DNA of 56,119 bases, from positions 1 to 56,119 of the forward strand of contig WFZS01000161.1 in the NCBI GenBank assembly GCA_015489465.1. Reading direction: 5' to 3'. The DNA comes from Bacteroidales bacterium. Its GTDB lineage: Bacteria > Bacteroidota > Bacteroidia > Bacteroidales > F082. Below, one piece after another: positions 1 through 8,632 of this stretch. How positions within the stretch are numbered: position 1 is the stretch's first letter; every line of letters starts with the position of its first letter. Position numbers and translations under genes: made by a program. Under the pieces are notes generated by a model. It made no database searches. It was given only the letters and a program-made list of their open reading frames with translations, and had not been told where the DNA came from.

Positions 1-46
1 AATTCGACCACGCTTATTACAGTTTGATTTACAAGTGTTTAAAAAA

Positions 47-136
47 GACGTCATTGGTAGTCCGGTCGAAGGGTGGCAGGGAAGGAAATTTGCCTACCCG
101 CTGTCACACATTCGACGGGGCTCAGTGTGACAACCC
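47..136 (+). repeat. Type B palindromic repeat, copy 1
   Basis: It begins gacgtcattggtag and ends in a palindrome with arms TGTCACAC and GTGTGACA around an attcgacggggctca-like loop. The middle part (ggtggcagg, then tttgcctaccc) is shared with 184-236 and 16601-16687. It is non-coding and downstream of the patatin-like gene. The assignment rests on direct visual comparison of the copies. Confidence 0.75.
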
Positions 137-183
137 ATCGTACATTAAAAATTTAATATATTGATATTCCGCTCTTTACAAGT

Positions 184-236
184 GGTGTCATTGGTAGCTT
201 GTCGAATAGTGGCAGGGTAAGCCTATCCACGCACGG
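184..236 (+). repeat. Type B repeat, truncated copy 2
   Basis: Shares tgtcattggtag and gtcgaatagtgg with the copies at 47 and 16601. It lacks the terminal TGTCACAC palindrome, because it runs straight into an inverted type C element at 231. The junction looks like a fusion of two modules. Confidence 0.7.
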
Positions 237-283
237 TTTTATACGATATTCCCAAAGGTCGCATCACTCACCGTGACAAGCCG
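231..283 (-). repeat. Type C palindromic repeat, inverted copy
   Basis: Read on the minus strand this is TGTCACGGTGAG, then an inner module TGATGCGACCTTTGGGAATA, then an ACCGTG closing arm. It matches the elements at 16002 and 16391 in reverse orientation with a few substitutions in the inner module. The outer stem CACGGT/ACCGTG is conserved. Confidence 0.75.
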
Positions 284-300
284 CTGCAGAAGATCACACG

Positions 301-408
301 TCATAGTGTCACAAAAACACAACTTCGCTTAATCTTAAATCGATATTCGGAGTTCGGCGTTGTTTAAAGTTTTCAAAAAGTTAACAATTAATCGTTAAAA
401 AAATTTTC
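301..408 (-). repeat. Type A AT-rich repeat, inverted partial copy
   Basis: On the minus strand it reads gaaaatttttttaacgatta, aactttttgaaa, then gccgaactccgaatatcgat and ttaagatt. The same order of blocks occurs at 16150-16320. It ends two bases before the stop codon of the patatin-like gene. Together with the three elements to its left it accounts for almost all of the gene-free stretch 1-410. Confidence 0.65.
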
Positions 409-410
409 AC

Positions 411-1202
411 TTACAGGATGTCTTTTTTGAACTCTTTCACAAACTCAAGTCCGGCTTTGTAACCTGTGTTGTATAAAATATCGGTATTGTCAAAATCCAG
501 TAGTCCGTAGTCTTTTTCCAAAAAAGGATTTACAAGGTAATCGCATTTTTCAAAGCTTTCTTTGGTGTTGTTAAGGATAACCAAAGTAAAAACACGTTCT
601 GCAATGGTAAACAATGAGAGTTCGGGTTCGGGACGGTAATTATTAGTGTGTACGCCTACAACATATGAATCTCCGTTGAGTAAAGGGTCAACGGGCATGT
701 TGTTAAAAAGACCACCGTCAACATAATTGTAGCCGTTTATCTCCACCGGTTCGAAAATTACCGGAATAGATGCCGATGCCGCAACGGCTTTATGCAAATC
801 ACCCGAATTAAATATCTCGAATTCTCCTTTATCCAAGTTGCTTAATCCTGCAAAAAAAGGGATTTCCAACGCTTCAAAACTGTTGTGAGGTAAATATTCT
901 TGCATTAACTCGTATAGCCGCTCCATTTTTAACAAACCTTTTTTATTCCACGAAAAATGAAATATTTTGGAAAAGCTTTGTGTTTTCATTATTTCAAGCA
1001 TCTCTTTCGGAGGAACGCCTCCGCAAAAAAACGAACCGATAATGGAGCCTATACTTGTTCCTGCAACGGCATCTATTTTTATGTCATTCTCAACCAGAGC
1101 TTGAAGAACACCTATATGGATAGCGCCTCTGGCTCCGCCTCCGCTCAATGACAGGGAGACGGAATTTGAGTTCTTTTTAAAGAATGACGGTAATTTTATC
1201 AT
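411..1202 (-). CDS. Patatin-like phospholipase
   Basis: This is a 263-residue protein of the patatin (cPLA2-like) acyl-hydrolase family, expected to release fatty acids from membrane lipids. The catalytic features are visible: the oxyanion glycine loop SGGGARG at residues 20-26, the nucleophile Ser50 in GTSIGS, and Asp162 in the DGG motif (YVDGGLFNN). No signal peptide is seen, so it is probably cytoplasmic or membrane-associated. The frame is open for 28 codons further upstream, but that extension lies inside aspS. The ATG at 1202 starts just after the aspS stop and puts the conserved domain near the N-terminus, so I chose it. It is probably co-transcribed with aspS. Repeats begin immediately after its stop codon. 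The family is certain; the substrate is unknown. Confidence 0.88.
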   Translation of the reverse strand: MIKLPSFFKKNSNSVSLSLSGGGARGAIHIGVLQALVENDIKIDAVAGTSIGSIIGSFFCGGVPPKEMLEIMKTQSFSKIFHFSWNKKGLLKMERLYELMQEYLPHNSFEALEIPFFAGLSNLDKGEFEIFNSGDLHKAVAASASIPVIFEPVEINGYNYVDGGLFNNMPVDPLLNGDSYVVGVHTNNYRPEPELSLFTIAERVFTLVILNNTKESFEKCDYLVNPFLEKDYGLLDFDNTDILYNTGYKAGLEFVKEFKKDIL

Positions 1203-1203
1203 T

Positions 1204-2970
1204 TTATTTTTCTTCCTGTTTGTCTTCAACAATTTTAAGATGCAGCTCTTCCAACTGTTCTTCCGATATTGTGGAAGGTGAGTCAATCATCATATCCCTT
1301 CCGGCATTATTTTTCGGGAAAGCGATAAAATCACGTATAGAATCTTGTCCTCCGAACAAGGCTGCCAAACGGTCGAATCCCAAAGCTATGCCACCGTGAG
1401 GAGGTGCTCCGTATTCAAAAGCATTCATCAAAAATCCGAACTGCTTTTGTGCATCTTCATCGCTGAAGCCCAGAACTTTAAACATAAGTTTTTGAAGGTC
1501 TCTATTGTGAATTCTTATGGAGCCTCCGCCAATCTCAACACCGTTTATTACCAAGTCGTAAGCATTTGCTCTTACTTTTCCGGGGTCGGTTTCCAACAAA
1601 GCGATATCTTCAGGTTTCGGTGATGTAAAAGGGTGATGCATTGCATGATAGCGTTCATTTTCCTCGTCCCATTCCAAAAGCGGAAAATCGGTAACCCACA
1701 AGGGTTTGAAAACATCCGGATTTCTTAACCCGAGGCGCTCACCCATTTCAAGTCTTAATTCATTCAGTTGCTTACGCACTTTTTCGGCTTCTCCTGAGAG
1801 TACCAACATAAGATCGCCGGGTTTTGCACCGAATTTATCCGCCCATTGTTTTAAGTCTTCTTGAGTGAAAAATTTATCAACAGACGATTTGAAAGTTCCG
1901 TCTTCGTTATATTTTACGTAAACCAATCCTTTGGCTCCCACTTGCGGGCGACGGACAAACTCGGTTAATTTGTCAAGCTGCTTACGGGTGTAATTAGCGC
2001 AACCTTCGGCATTTATACCTACAACAAGTTCGGCATCATCAAAAATTTTGAAACCTTTATTTTGAGCTACATCGTTAAGTTCCGTAAATTTCATCCCGAA
2101 ACGTAAATCGGGTTTATCGGAACCGTAATATTTCATAGCCTCGTCGTAAGGCATTCTTTGGAGGTCTTCTATTTCGATACCTTTAACTTCTTTGAAAAGA
2201 TATTTAACCAAACCTTCAAAAGTGTTAAGAATATCTTCCTGTTCCACAAAAGACATTTCGCAGTCTATTTGCGTAAACTCGGGTTGGCGGTCGGCACGCA
2301 AGTCTTCATCCCTGAAGCATTTAACGATTTGATAATAGCGGTCGTAACCGGCAACCATCAACAGCTGTTTAAATGTTTGTGGCGACTGCGGTAAAGCATA
2401 AAATTCGCCGGGGTGGATACGCGAAGGAACAACAAAATCGCGTGCACCTTCAGGTGTGGATTTTATAAGGTAAGGTGTTTCCACTTCCACGAAATTTTGG
2501 CTGTCGAGATATTTTCGTGTTTCCATGGAAAGTTTATGACGCAGCAACAGGTTGTTTTTCAAAGGGTTTCTGCGCAAGTCGAGGTAGCGGTATTTCATTC
2601 TCAACTCTTCACCGCCGTCGGTTTCATCTTCAATGGTAAAAGGAGGAATTTTCGATTCGTTTAATATCTCTATAGCGTTTACGTCTATTTCTATGTCGCC
2701 GGTAGGCATTTTGGGATTTTTCGATTCCCTTTCGATAACTTTACCGGAAACTTTTACAACATATTCACGTCCCAACTTCCTTACAGTATCAATAATTTCC
2801 TGCGGGGTTCGTCCTTCTTCCAAAAACAACTGGGTTATGCCGTAACGGTCGCGTAAAGTAACCCATATAAGTTTACCTTTATCTCTTATTGTTTGAACCC
2901 ATCCCGAAAGGACAACATCTTTATTTACATCTGTAAGGCGTAGTTCGCCGCATGTATGTGTTCTTAACAT
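1204..2970 (-). CDS. aspS: Aspartyl-tRNA synthetase
   Basis: A 588-residue class IIb synthetase that charges tRNA-Asp, full length for the bacterial type. The N-terminal OB-fold anticodon-binding domain spans about residues 1-105. Class II motif 2 ([18 protein letters not shown]) lies near residue 220, the bacterial-specific GAD insertion covers about 285-410, and motif 3 ([13 protein letters not shown]) lies near 525. The ATG at 2970 begins [11 protein letters not shown], the usual start for the family. Presence of the GAD insert marks it as bacterial rather than archaeal in type. The patatin-like gene starts two bases beyond its stop, suggesting a bicistronic transcript. Upstream is a weak -7 element and the terminator of the ribosomal-protein operon. 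Confidence 0.97.
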   Translation of the reverse strand: MLRTHTCGELRLTDVNKDVVLSGWVQTIRDKGKLIWVTLRDRYGITQLFLEEGRTPQEIIDTVRKLGREYVVKVSGKVIERESKNPKMPTGDIEIDVNAIEILNESKIPPFTIEDETDGGEELRMKYRYLDLRRNPLKNNLLLRHKLSMETRKYLDSQNFVEVETPYLIKSTPEGARDFVVPSRIHPGEFYALPQSPQTFKQLLMVAGYDRYYQIVKCFRDEDLRADRQPEFTQIDCEMSFVEQEDILNTFEGLVKYLFKEVKGIEIEDLQRMPYDEAMKYYGSDKPDLRFGMKFTELNDVAQNKGFKIFDDAELVVGINAEGCANYTRKQLDKLTEFVRRPQVGAKGLVYVKYNEDGTFKSSVDKFFTQEDLKQWADKFGAKPGDLMLVLSGEAEKVRKQLNELRLEMGERLGLRNPDVFKPLWVTDFPLLEWDEENERYHAMHHPFTSPKPEDIALLETDPGKVRANAYDLVINGVEIGGGSIRIHNRDLQKLMFKVLGFSDEDAQKQFGFLMNAFEYGAPPHGGIALGFDRLAALFGGQDSIRDFIAFPKNNAGRDMMIDSPSTISEEQLEELHLKIVEDKQEEK

Positions 2971-2994
2971 GATTAATATTTTTTAAAAACTGTG

Positions 2995-3002
2995 CGAAGG
3001 TA
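2995..3002 (-). promoter_or_regulatory. Candidate -7 promoter element of aspS
   Basis: Minus-strand TACCTTCG is one mismatch from the Bacteroidota -7 consensus TAnnTTTG. It lies 25 bases before the aspS ATG and directly follows the rplI terminator. No convincing -33 element is seen. Confidence 0.4.
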
Positions 3003-3037
3003 TAAAAAAAGCCCCACCGAACGGAAGGGCTTTTGTT
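3003..3037 (-). terminator. Intrinsic terminator after rplI
   Basis: On the minus strand an AAGCCC arm and a GGGGCTT arm form a hairpin followed by a run of seven T. It ends the rpsF-rpsR-rplI operon about 20 bases past the rplI stop. Confidence 0.85.
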
Positions 3038-3055
3038 TGTATTTCAAATGTTTTG

Positions 3056-3505
3056 TTACTCGGCTACAACGTCAAGGTCGATATCAACAACGATATCTTT
3101 AAACAACTTAACTTGAGCCTTGTATTTACCCACTTCTTTGATATGATCTTCGTTGAGGATGATTTTTTTACGGTCAACTTCAACGTTTGCGGCTTCTTTT
3201 ATGGCATCGGCAACCATGATTGTGTTAACCGATCCGAAGATTTTACCCGAAGCACCGGCTTTAACACCGATTTTAAGTTCAAGACCTTTGAGAACATCGG
3301 CAATAGCTTGAGCTTCTTTGCGGAGTTTCTCTTCTTTGTAAGCTTGTTGTTTTTTAACTTCGGCAAGAACCTTTTTGTTGGCAGGAGTAGCAAGAATTGC
3401 CATTCCTTTGGGAATCAGATAATTTCTTGCGTATCCGTCTTTTACGGTTACGAGGTCGTTTTTATGACCTAATCTTTCTATATCTTGTTTAAGAATAATT
3501 TCCAT
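3056..3505 (-). CDS. rplI: 50S ribosomal protein bL9
   Basis: A 149-residue bL9 with the typical opening MEIILKQDIERLGHKNDLVTVKDGYARNYLIP, whose GY.RN.L.P motif contacts 23S rRNA. The long connecting helix is lysine- and glutamate-rich (about residues 41-75), followed by the C-terminal rRNA-binding domain. Length is standard. It is third in the rpsF-rpsR-rplI operon, 14 bases after rpsR, and is followed by an intrinsic terminator. Confidence 0.97.
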   Translation of the reverse strand: MEIILKQDIERLGHKNDLVTVKDGYARNYLIPKGMAILATPANKKVLAEVKKQQAYKEEKLRKEAQAIADVLKGLELKIGVKAGASGKIFGSVNTIMVADAIKEAANVEVDRKKIILNEDHIKEVGKYKAQVKLFKDIVVDIDLDVVAE

Positions 3506-3519
3506 TGTTAAATCCTCCC

Positions 3520-3789
3520 TTATTTAAGTAAATCAGCTACATACGGCATTAAAGCAAGGTGACGGGCTCTTTTTATAGCCTGTGCCACTTTTCTTTGATA
3601 CTTTGTTGAAGTACCTGTAATTCTGCGAGGCAGGATTTTTCCTTGTTCGTTAACGAATTTCAAAAGGAAATCTGCATCTTTATAATCAATGTATTTGATA
3701 CCGTTCTTTTTAAAACGGCAGTATTTTTTTCTCTTTGTATCTACTGCTATAGGAGTAAGATATTTAATTTCTGAATTTGATTGTGCCAT
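3520..3789 (-). CDS. rpsR: 30S ribosomal protein bS18
   Basis: An 89-residue bS18, which pairs with bS6 on the platform of the small subunit. Diagnostic segments are [18 protein letters not shown], then [32 protein letters not shown]. One cysteine remains in the N-terminal CRFKK segment, so it is not a full zinc-ribbon form. It lies between rpsF and rplI with short gaps (27 and 14 bases). No ssb or priB gene separates it from rpsF, unlike many other phyla. Confidence 0.97.
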   Translation of the reverse strand: MAQSNSEIKYLTPIAVDTKRKKYCRFKKNGIKYIDYKDADFLLKFVNEQGKILPRRITGTSTKYQRKVAQAIKRARHLALMPYVADLLK

Positions 3790-3816
3790 GTTTCTTTTCT
3801 TTTTCAGGTTAATAAA

Positions 3817-4173
3817 TTAAGCTTCCTTTTTTTCTTCTTTTTTCTCTTGTGCTTTTTTACGTTTTTTCTCGTTGTAAGCAATTGCGTGTTTGTCGAGTTT
3901 TACCGTAAGGAAGCGCATGACACGCTCATCGCGTTTGAATTGAACTTCCAAAGGTTCAACGATGGAACCGGGAGCTTTAAATTCAAAAAGTTGATAAAAT
4001 CCTGTTGATTTTTTCTGAATGGGGTAAGCAAGTTTGCGTAAACCCCAGTTTTCACGATGAACAATTTCAGCACCGTGTTCGGTGAGAAAATCTTCATACT
4101 TCTTTACCGCTTCCTTCATCTGTTGCTCAGACAAAACGGGAGTTAAAATGAAAACGGTTTCGTACTGATTCAT
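3817..4173 (-). CDS. rpsF: 30S ribosomal protein bS6
   Basis: A 118-residue bS6 beginning [30 protein letters not shown]. The ferredoxin-like core carries the conserved [25 protein letters not shown] and [17 protein letters not shown] segments. A lysine/glutamate-rich tail ([16 protein letters not shown]) extends past the core, a common feature of bS6. It is the first gene of its operon, with a consensus -7 element 68 bases upstream of the start codon. Confidence 0.97.
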   Translation of the reverse strand: MNQYETVFILTPVLSEQQMKEAVKKYEDFLTEHGAEIVHRENWGLRKLAYPIQKKSTGFYQLFEFKAPGSIVEPLEVQFKRDERVMRFLTVKLDKHAIAYNEKKRKKAQEKKEEKKEA

Positions 4174-4240
4174 AATTTAATTTTTAATAAATGATTAATA
4201 ATGTGTTAAATTTATTTTTCACCCCAAAAATTTGGGACTG

Positions 4241-4248
4241 CAAAAGTA
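4241..4248 (-). promoter_or_regulatory. -7 promoter element of the rpsF operon
   Basis: Minus-strand TACTTTTG matches TAnnTTTG exactly and is followed by GCAG. The expected transcript leader is about 60 bases and includes a small CCCAAA/TTTGGG hairpin. Confidence 0.75.
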
Positions 4249-4301
4249 TAAAAAGTTTTGTTTTTTGCAACCGTAATTGCGTATTTTTTAAAAGATTAAC
4301 A

Positions 4302-5522
4302 TCATTTTATGAATTTTCCGGTCGCAATTATGCCGTTATCCGATATAATGCGGTAAATAAAAACACCTTTTTCATAAAGATTAAAGGATGTTTCACTACT
4401 TCCCGCAGGTAGAGGCTTTTTAAAAATTTCTTTTCCGGAGATATCATAAATTGATAGTGAGGCATTGTTGAGGTTTTGTCCGGTTTTAAAATAAACTTTG
4501 TTGTTTTCAACAAATATATTGATGTTGTTTTTCATCTCTTCCTTATCATTAACCGATGTTGTACCCGATGCAAGCCAAACGCTTCCGTTCATAAACAGTT
4601 TGCGGTGGTTTCCGTTTGCATCTTCCAGCCAACCGTTGTAAAGGTTATCACCGTTGTCGCCCGTACCGTCATCGGCAGGCGAGCTGTCGCCTATAGCAAC
4701 AACTTTGCCGTTACCAAATGTAGAATAAGCACATAAAATATTATTGTTTCCGTTGGTAGAGCTGCCTTGCATAAAAACAACACCTTTTACGGATGAATTT
4801 GCGGAAGGATATATTTTCATGGAAGTACCGCCGTAAAATTCAACTTTGGTAACCTTACCGTATTCGCCGTTGGTAATGGGATTTCCGTTGTTGTTAACTA
4901 TGTTGTATGTGTTTTCGTTAAAAAACTCGTAATTGAATTTTATACCGAACGGATTATTCTGAATTTGATTGTTGAACATAAGGTCGTTCCAAATAAAAGG
5001 AGAGTCGTATCCGTCGCCGTTTCTGTCGGAGTTGTCGTGGTCTGAAATCATAAAAAGACCGCCGCCGTTTTGAACGAATTTGATTATGGCTTTTTTCTCG
5101 CTCGAGGTAAATTTTATGTTGGGTTCGCATACCACAAAAACATCGTAATGCGAAAGGTCCTGCGGATTATTGCTGTTTTGCCAGGTAATTTGACCGTTAT
5201 ATGGCAGCGTTTCCACTTGGTAGCCGCGTTTAACAAGTTCAACACCCCATGACGACAAGGCTCCTTTCCAATATGTCTCGCTTGTGCTTGAAGTTATGTT
5301 GTTTTGCGAAGGTGTGGGAAAGCGTTGAGCATTGGCTTCATTACCTCCGGGTGTAGCATAAGGAACATAATCAAGGTTCCAATGGTCGGCATCTATTATC
5401 CAGTCGGCATTACCTGCTGTTTCGGCTTTCGAGGCGTCAAACAGAAATTTTTTCTGTGCGTTAAGACTAATGACCGATAATACCAGAAATGTTATAAGTA
5501 AAATACTTTTATTCATATTCAA
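4302..5522 (-). CDS. T9SS-exported protein with GATase-like domain
   Basis: A 406-residue secreted protein. The N-terminus MNMNKSILLITFLVLSVISLNAQ is a clear Sec signal peptide. The body (about 24-310) resembles a class I glutamine-amidotransferase-like or DUF4350-like fold: a WGVELVKRGYQVETL strand-helix, a YDVFVVCEPN strand, then FVQNGGGLFMISDHDNSDRNGDG. No catalytic Cys-His-Glu triad is apparent, so the activity is unknown. The last 80 residues form a T9SS type A sorting domain (FVENNKVYFKTGQNLNNASLSIYDISGKEIF, then GVFIYRIISDNGIIATGKFIK). It should cross the outer membrane through the T9SS encoded at 45051-50750. It is monocistronic, with its own consensus -7 element. Confidence 0.8.
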   Translation of the reverse strand: MNMNKSILLITFLVLSVISLNAQKKFLFDASKAETAGNADWIIDADHWNLDYVPYATPGGNEANAQRFPTPSQNNITSSTSETYWKGALSSWGVELVKRGYQVETLPYNGQITWQNSNNPQDLSHYDVFVVCEPNIKFTSSEKKAIIKFVQNGGGLFMISDHDNSDRNGDGYDSPFIWNDLMFNNQIQNNPFGIKFNYEFFNENTYNIVNNNGNPITNGEYGKVTKVEFYGGTSMKIYPSANSSVKGVVFMQGSSTNGNNNILCAYSTFGNGKVVAIGDSSPADDGTGDNGDNLYNGWLEDANGNHRKLFMNGSVWLASGTTSVNDKEEMKNNINIFVENNKVYFKTGQNLNNASLSIYDISGKEIFKKPLPAGSSETSFNLYEKGVFIYRIISDNGIIATGKFIK

Positions 5523-5539
5523 ATTTTGAAAAAGGGCAA

Positions 5540-5547
5540 CAAATGTA
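5540..5547 (-). promoter_or_regulatory. -7 promoter element of the T9SS cargo gene
   Basis: Minus-strand TACATTTG matches TAnnTTTG exactly. It lies 18 bases before the ATG at 5522 and directly after the terminator of the preceding gene. Confidence 0.65.
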
Positions 5548-5560
5548 GCTTTTTTAAATT

Positions 5561-5589
5561 AAAAAAGGGCTCCAGCAAAAGAACCCTTA
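5561..5589 (-). terminator. Intrinsic terminator after the M49-like gene
   Basis: Minus-strand AAGGGTTC, a short loop, and GAGCCCTT, followed by six T. It closes the gene run that descends from 10800. Confidence 0.8.
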
Positions 5590-5614
5590 TTCTATTGAAA
5601 CTATTGTTGTTTTA

Positions 5615-7273
5615 TTAAAGTCCTAAAACTTCGGGTCCCTGTTCAAAATATATATCAACGGGAATACCCATGTTATTTACTTTGTCAAGGTCTTTTTGCA
5701 AAGTAGCCGGTATTTTACCGTCTTCTTCAATCCATTGTTTTGCAGCTTCATAATCGCCGTCGCCTTGTATTTTTAATATTTTACGTGTAAGCTCTTCCGA
5801 TGCTTGTTTCATTTTGTCGAAATTTACCGAATATGTACCGTCGGCATTTCTTGTGAAAGCACCTTTTTTAAGGAAAAAGTTGAACCGTAGCATATTAGCC
5901 ATACCGTGAGCGCTTGACGCACCGAACCTTACCGAACGGAAAATACCGGCCATAAACGTTACGTAGTTTTCTTTCAGGTCGGTTTTAAATTCACCCATTT
6001 TAGCAAGTTTGTCGATTATGTAAAGTCCTAAAATATCTGCTTTACCTTCTTCAATAGCCGAAAATTTTTCCTTAAGAACTTTACGAACGGGACCTTTACC
6101 CGTTATCGTATTTTTAATACCCATGCCGTGAGCAACCTCATGGAACATTGTATTAGCAAAAAAGGCGTTGAATGTTATGTATTTTCTTTGGTCGGGAGAT
6201 ATCAATACATTTGAAATAGGTACCAATATTTCATCGAATTTGGCTTTCATGGCATTTTTCAACTGCAATTTACGTGTACCTTTTTTCAGTTGTACGCGCT
6301 CATCGTTTGGCAGGTTGATAGCTATGGTTTTTCCTCCCATATTGCAATCTCCCGCGTAATAAACAACATCGTAGGCATTTAAGTCTGCTTTGGAACCCGG
6401 CTTTTCTTTTTTATATTTTTCCGGTACGGGAAGTTCCTTTTGCATTCTGGGTAAGAATTTTGCATATTTGGCAAGCTTCTTACTCCATTCTATATCTTTA
6501 ATCAGTATAAACGATTCGTGAGCCGCTTTGTATCCGAAAAGCTGATCGGTATAATTTTCAATGGGCCCGATAACCAAATCCACTTTGTTGTTGTTCATAT
6601 CAAGCCATGCCATATCGCTTTTGTAATAATCATCGGTACGCAAAGCTTCGGCTCTCAATTTCAGATATTTTTTAAAACCCGGGTTTTCGGCAAGTTCTGC
6701 TGCTTTGTCAAGTAAATTTGCAGCCGTTTCTATTTCTTTTTTGAAATATTCGTGATACCAAACCGATTGTAAAGCTCCTTGTGAGTTTCTCACTATCATT
6801 GTGTATTGACTTGTTTTGTCGGGTGAGTTGAATTTTTCAAACTCTTTTACCGTCATGTCGTGAGGATAAAAGTTGGCACCTTTGGGTTTGGGACCCCAAC
6901 CCGGAATAAACGGTTTTAAATCGTTAAGCTCATCCCAAGGTCCGTAGTTTATTTCGGCATATTGTTTCAGCTCTTTATCGTGTATTGAGCTTAAAAACTC
7001 GTCTTTCGGACCTACGTTTTCTTGCCAAAATATCTCATCCATAATATCTGCGGCTTTGAACAACAGTTTCAACATCTCCTTTTGGTTATCCGAAAGGCCT
7101 GATATGTCGGCTGTGAGCTTAACTTTGGCGTATTTTTTCATCTTATATTTTTCTTGTTTTTCCGTTTTTTGCGGTTGTTTTTTTGTCTCTTTTTTATTTT
7201 CTCCCGATTTACAGGAAATAAGATTTATTGCCATAAAAAGGGCTAAACCGATTATTATGATTTTTCGTTTCAT
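5615..7273 (-). CDS. M49-like (dipeptidyl peptidase III-like) zinc lipoprotein
   Basis: A 552-residue lipoprotein. The signal peptide MKRKIIIIGLALFMAINLISC ends in a lipobox (LISC), so it should be membrane-anchored after LspA cleavage. The zinc site is visible: His378-Glu379-Val-Ala-His382 (HEVAH), with a downstream EEGKAD (408-413) resembling the EECRAE motif of dipeptidyl peptidase III. Classical M49 enzymes have a six-residue HExxGH; this one has the five-residue form that I recall from Caldithrix DPP III. M49 enzymes trim peptides two residues at a time; here the location would be envelope rather than cytosol. Length is shorter than the eukaryotic enzyme (about 730). It is followed by an intrinsic terminator and preceded by the metallo-hydrolase 25 bases away. 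Family assignment is good; substrate is inferred. Confidence 0.72.
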   Translation of the reverse strand: MKRKIIIIGLALFMAINLISCKSGENKKETKKQPQKTEKQEKYKMKKYAKVKLTADISGLSDNQKEMLKLLFKAADIMDEIFWQENVGPKDEFLSSIHDKELKQYAEINYGPWDELNDLKPFIPGWGPKPKGANFYPHDMTVKEFEKFNSPDKTSQYTMIVRNSQGALQSVWYHEYFKKEIETAANLLDKAAELAENPGFKKYLKLRAEALRTDDYYKSDMAWLDMNNNKVDLVIGPIENYTDQLFGYKAAHESFILIKDIEWSKKLAKYAKFLPRMQKELPVPEKYKKEKPGSKADLNAYDVVYYAGDCNMGGKTIAINLPNDERVQLKKGTRKLQLKNAMKAKFDEILVPISNVLISPDQRKYITFNAFFANTMFHEVAHGMGIKNTITGKGPVRKVLKEKFSAIEEGKADILGLYIIDKLAKMGEFKTDLKENYVTFMAGIFRSVRFGASSAHGMANMLRFNFFLKKGAFTRNADGTYSVNFDKMKQASEELTRKILKIQGDGDYEAAKQWIEEDGKIPATLQKDLDKVNNMGIPVDIYFEQGPEVLGL

Positions 7274-7298
7274 AAGTTTATTTTTTTGATATTATTTT

Positions 7299-8138
7299 TT
7301 ATAAAAACTCTTCAAGTTTACCTGTTTTTCCTATTCTAACGCCTTTGGGAGTTTCGGTGAGAGTTCCCGCTTCGTTGTAAATATCATGTTCGAAAAACAG
7401 GATGTAGTTGTTTTCCAAAGCCTCTTTGTAAAAAGCCTCTCTTTCGTCAAGGGTTATCAACGGACGTGTGTCGTAAGCCATAACCCAGGCGATGGGAATA
7501 TGTGCCGCTGACGGCATTAAGTCAGCCATGTAAACCACCGTTTTTCCGTTTACTTTTATGTGAGGAATAACCTGTCCGTCGGTATGTCCTGAAAACATTT
7601 TAAAATAAATTCCCGGGATATGTTCACCTTCTTTGTCGAAAAGTTTAAGGTGACCGCTATCTTTGATGGGTAAAATATTTTCTTTTAAAAAGGATGCTTT
7701 TTCGCGACGGTTGGGATTTACCGCCCATTCCCATTGTTGTTTACTTGTCCAGTATGTGGCGTTTGGAAAAGTAAGACGATAGCCGTCTTTTTCATTTCCG
7801 GTAACACTACCTCCGCAATGGTCAAAATGGAGATGAGTCAAAATAACGTCGGTAATATCTTCAAATCCGTAGCCCGCTTTTTTTAACGATTTCTCCAAAG
7901 TGTCATCGCCGTTAAGATGGTAATGACGCAACCATTTTTCATCTTGTTTGTCGCCTATTCCGTTGTCGATAAGCACTTTTCTGTCGCCGTCAACAATCAA
8001 AAGGCAACGCATAGCCCAATTACAAAGGTTATTTTCATCGGCGGGATAAACTTTGTTCCATAAAACCTTAGGCACTACGCCGAACATAGCACCGCCGTCA
8101 AGTTTTAAATTTCCCGTTTCTATAGGTATAAGTTTCAT
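7299..8138 (-). CDS. Metallo-beta-lactamase-fold hydrolase
   Basis: A 279-residue MBL-superfamily hydrolase with no signal peptide. The metal motif HLHFDH (His102, His104, Asp106, His107) is intact, followed by the further ligands in FSGHTDGQ, in YMADLMPSA and in FFEHDIY near residue 250. The sequence resembles the AHL-lactonase/quinoprotein-relay-like group of cytosolic MBL hydrolases, but the substrate cannot be read from the sequence. It lies between the QueD-like gene and the M49-like lipoprotein, 25-35 bases from each, so it is likely in the same transcript. Confidence 0.85.
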   Translation of the reverse strand: MKLIPIETGNLKLDGGAMFGVVPKVLWNKVYPADENNLCNWAMRCLLIVDGDRKVLIDNGIGDKQDEKWLRHYHLNGDDTLEKSLKKAGYGFEDITDVILTHLHFDHCGGSVTGNEKDGYRLTFPNATYWTSKQQWEWAVNPNRREKASFLKENILPIKDSGHLKLFDKEGEHIPGIYFKMFSGHTDGQVIPHIKVNGKTVVYMADLMPSAAHIPIAWVMAYDTRPLITLDEREAFYKEALENNYILFFEHDIYNEAGTLTETPKGVRIGKTGKLEEFL

Positions 8139-8173
8139 AATCGTTTTTTTAAGCTGTTTTTAAATTTATTTTT

Positions 8174-8632
8174 TTATTCGTTTTCTTCGGCAAACCATTC
8201 GGCATACGAGGTAACGGTTTCGCGTAACAAAAGATGTTTAAGTTTTATATTACCAGGTAATTTGGCTTTTATTCTTTCGGCAAAGTCTGCAAGCATAAGC
8301 TCGCTGGTAGGTTGGTAATCGAGGAGTATGATTTTTTCGTAAAGGTTTTTAAGTTCGGAAATCAAAGTTTCCGGAACATCGCTTCTTAAAACCAAAGCGT
8401 GGTCGAAAGGGGTAACTATAACCTCTTTTACTATCTTTTTAAGGTCGCTGAAATCCATTACCATACCCAGTTTGGGGCTGTTTTGGTCCTCAATGGGATA
8501 TCCTGCCATGGTAACTTGAAGTTCGTATGAATGGCCGTGGATGTTTTTACACAATCCGTCGTAACCAGTAAGGCTGTGTGCCGTTTCGAATTTGAAAATT
8601 TTGGTTATCCTTATATAGCTCTTTTTCATCAT
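8174..8632 (-). CDS. queD: 6-carboxytetrahydropterin synthase (QueD) family
   Basis: A 152-residue member of the QueD/6-pyruvoyl-tetrahydropterin synthase family. Zinc ligands His19, His32 and His34 sit in FETAHSL and NIHGHSY. Catalytic Cys28 lies in the GLCKNIHGH motif, and PFDHALVL supplies the proton-relay Asp-His. Glu in LRETVTSYAEW near the C-terminus binds the pterin. QueD makes the queuosine precursor 6-carboxytetrahydropterin. No other queuosine gene is present here. Its start overlaps the stop of the endonuclease gene by four bases (ATGA), indicating translational coupling. A second ATG lies one codon downstream. A true PTPS role is a less likely alternative. Confidence 0.85.
   Translation of the reverse strand: MMKKSYIRITKIFKFETAHSLTGYDGLCKNIHGHSYELQVTMAGYPIEDQNSPKLGMVMDFSDLKKIVKEVIVTPFDHALVLRSDVPETLISELKNLYEKIILLDYQPTSELMLADFAERIKAKLPGNIKLKHLLLRETVTSYAEWFAEENE

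Noticed and set aside
1203-1286. N-terminal 28-codon extension of the patatin-like protein
   Set aside because: It lies inside aspS in another frame and precedes the conserved domain; the ATG at 1202 is a better start.
4174-4240. S6:S18-binding autoregulatory leader upstream of rpsF
   Set aside because: Only a small CCCAAA/TTTGGG hairpin is present; the expected internal loop with a CCG motif was not found.
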